Of a stretch of 64,000 nt of DNA, positions 62,738 through 64,000 are shown one piece after another; the first letter of the stretch is position 1; every line of letters begins with the position of its first letter. Made by a program: the position numbers and the translations under genes. Source of the stretch: Qipengyuania citrea (lineage in GTDB: Bacteria > Pseudomonadota > Alphaproteobacteria > Sphingomonadales > Sphingomonadaceae); the NCBI RefSeq assembly GCF_009828015.1, contig NZ_WTYG01000001.1:1054001-1118000 (forward strand), read 5' to 3'. Below the pieces are notes generated by a model, which saw nothing but the letters and a program-made list of their open reading frames with translations, ran no database searches and was not told where the DNA came from.

Positions 62738-63543
62738 CCTTCGAAACGGTCTGCGCGCGGACGCAGTTGGTAATCGATCCGGATGCGCACCCATTCGCCC
62801 ACCATCGGCCGGCCGCCGCGCTGGGGCGGGCGCACCTTGAATTGCCACGCTGCCGCCTGGACCGCCTTGCCCAGCCCCGAACCGCGTGGCGATTCGCCCA
62901 CCACGACGCAGTCCTCGACGCGGAAATCGGGGGCGGTGCGGCAATCGATAAGCCCCCAGCCGGGACCCTGCGCGGTCGAGAGATAGCCCGCCAGTTCGTC
63001 GTCATAGGGGCGGCGATACCAGCGCGCGGCGTAGAGCGGTTCGCCATTGGGGCCGCTGCCCGCGATCTGCGGCGTGTCGCCGGGCGCAGGAGTGAAGGCG
63101 GGGCCGTAGGCCTGCGGCGCCTCGGCTGCCGGGGACTGGCTGGTTCGCGGCACGCTTTCGAGCGAGAAATCGTTGCGCAGGATCGGTGTCGGCGCGGCGG
63201 TCTGGGGCGCGGGCGGTGACGGCGCAGACTGCCGTTCGCGCGGGGCCGCCGCCGCCGCCGGGCGCCGCGGGCGGGCTGGCTCGGGCGAGGGCACTTCGTC
63301 GGGTTCGTCCTGCGCCTCGGGCGAAGTGAAAGCGACCAGCGTGTCGCGCATCTCCGCGATCTCGCGCTTTGCCGAACCGAGCGACAGCAGCAACAGCACC
63401 AGCAGAACTTCGATCGCCAGCGTCAGCGCGAGCGCGGGCAGCCTTCGCCGCATGTCTGGGCTGAGCCGCGCATAGCGCCGCCGCAGCGCGGCAAACGCGC
63501 CCGGTGCAGCGGGCGGGGAAGTCGGTGCGGGCACTTGGGTCAC
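62734..63543 (-). CDS. TonB-like energy transducer protein
   Basis: A 269-aa protein. One transmembrane helix lies at about 36-56 (ALALTLAIEVLLVLLLLSLGS), followed by a Pro/Ala/Arg-rich periplasmic spacer (about 75-150). A C-terminal domain ending RPMVGEWVRIRIDYQLR has TonB-like alternation and QAAAWQFKVRPPQRGGRP. It could pair with the TonB receptor at 14-17 kb, but no exbB or exbD is adjacent. Its stop overlaps that of the plus-strand gene. Confidence 0.83.
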   Translation of the reverse strand: MTQVPAPTSPPAAPGAFAALRRRYARLSPDMRRRLPALALTLAIEVLLVLLLLSLGSAKREIAEMRDTLVAFTSPEAQDEPDEVPSPEPARPRRPAAAAAPRERQSAPSPPAPQTAAPTPILRNDFSLESVPRTSQSPAAEAPQAYGPAFTPAPGDTPQIAGSGPNGEPLYAARWYRRPYDDELAGYLSTAQGPGWGLIDCRTAPDFRVEDCVVVGESPRGSGLGKAVQAAAWQFKVRPPQRGGRPMVGEWVRIRIDYQLRPRADRFEG

Positions 63544-63682
63544 ATGCAGTATCCCGACGGGGACTCGTCCGGTCCGGTTGCGCTATCCTGCCCCACGTGG
63601 GCGACATGGACCGATGCAGCCGCGCCTTCAAGGGCGATCGGCCGCGAGTGACCGGCGGGCGAAGACCTGACCCCGTGACGTC

Positions 63683-63696
63683 ATCGTTAAAACGAT
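63683..63696. promoter_or_regulatory. Short perfect palindrome ATCGTT-AA-AACGAT
   Basis: Six-base arms separated by AA, 66 bases before the partial gene at 63762. It could be an operator or simply chance; no protein is proposed. Confidence 0.3.
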
Positions 63697-63761
63697 CTCA
63701 ATACGTCGCTGCGATAAGGCGGGGCATTCACGAATCCCGTTAGCAGAGCCGGACCTGCCTT

Positions 63762-64000
63762 GTGATCGAAATCGAAGTCCAGAATGAAACGCATCAAAGC
63801 GTCCACCGCATCAAGGCGATGGCCGTGCCCCGCATCGGCGAAGGCATCCGGCTGCTCGAACCCAGCGGCCAATGGGCTTCCTACGACATCATCGACGTAT
63901 GGTATCAGCAGGCCGAATTCGGCGAGGTCTGGGTGCCCTATATCCATGTCCGGATCACGCCCGACGAATTGCGTGGCGTCGCCATGGGCGAGGCGAACCC
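63762..64000 (+). CDS. Hypothetical protein, 3' end outside window
   Basis: An open frame of 79 codons that runs off the right edge. Its GTG start lies after GGACCTGCCTT. The visible product reads VIEIEVQNETHQSVHRIKA, then IGEGIRLLEPSGQWASYDIIDVWYQQAEF and WVPYIHVRITPDELRGVAMG. No signal peptide or membrane segment is visible. I recognise it only as a beta-rich conserved-looking sphingomonad protein with unknown role. The upstream gap to the TonB-like gene is 218 bases. Confidence 0.68.
   Translation, partial: MIEIEVQNETHQSVHRIKAMAVPRIGEGIRLLEPSGQWASYDIIDVWYQQAEFGEVWVPYIHVRITPDELRGVAMGEAN

Overview
The window is a GC-rich (about 65%) alphaproteobacterial chromosome segment, most likely from the Sphingomonadales and probably the Erythrobacteraceae. 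The evidence is the his gene order hisB-hisH-hisA-hisF-hisE, a TonB receptor paired with a tryptophan-halogenase-like flavoprotein, CC_3452- and SspB-type proteins, a candidate EcfG-type stress promoter, and a 41-residue L36. No species is claimed. Genes are tightly packed with many ATGA-type overlaps. No transposase, integrase, CRISPR array, rRNA or origin was found. One tRNA (Leu, CAG) and one riboswitch (TPP) are present.

Layout. 0-11 kb is housekeeping: the 3' end of lysC, purT and purU (formate-using and formate-producing purine/C1 enzymes), a membrane LytTR regulator, a flavin oxidoreductase, a secreted PQQ dehydrogenase, a Tat-type dienelactone hydrolase, an SPFH/NfeD pair and an NDUFA9-like reductase. 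11.2-22.6 kb is a carbohydrate-utilisation locus: LacI regulator, tryptophan-halogenase-like protein, TonB receptor, GH3 glycosidase and two MFS transporters. Three near-identical 14-bp operators (core CAACGTTG) lie in its two promoter regions. 22.7-28.5 kb holds two tandem DUF885 peptidase-like paralogues and an S9 peptidase. 28.5-31.2 kb holds the TPP riboswitch, thiC, a small membrane protein and a second, diverged copy of the ThiC C-terminal tail.

31.2-33.3 kb is a compositionally foreign, AT-richer islet. It carries a DCD/AvcD-type anti-phage dCMP/dCTP deaminase and, divergent from it, a 50-codon gene with its own Shine-Dalgarno sequence and terminator. This is the best candidate in the window for an under-described system.

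33.3-44.6 kb is a mix of small conserved proteins, lipoproteins, HPF, fasciclin, esterase, PEBP, SWIB, dipeptidase and dapD. It includes a four-gene operon behind a GGAAC-N16-CGTA promoter, suggesting the general stress regulon. 44.6-54 kb is a catabolic cluster for acyl-CoA substrates: three acyl-CoA dehydrogenases, two SDRs, an alcohol dehydrogenase, an APH-fold kinase and a GPH transporter, built around a divergent promoter with LiuR-like sites. 54-64 kb returns to housekeeping: a diguanylate cyclase, gmk, sspB, the his cluster, a HIT protein, rpmJ, a HAD hydrolase, an HxlR regulator and a TonB-like protein.

Start codons were reassigned where long in-frame extensions ran past the obvious start. 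These choices rest on Shine-Dalgarno spacing, signal peptides and remembered family starts, not on alignments.
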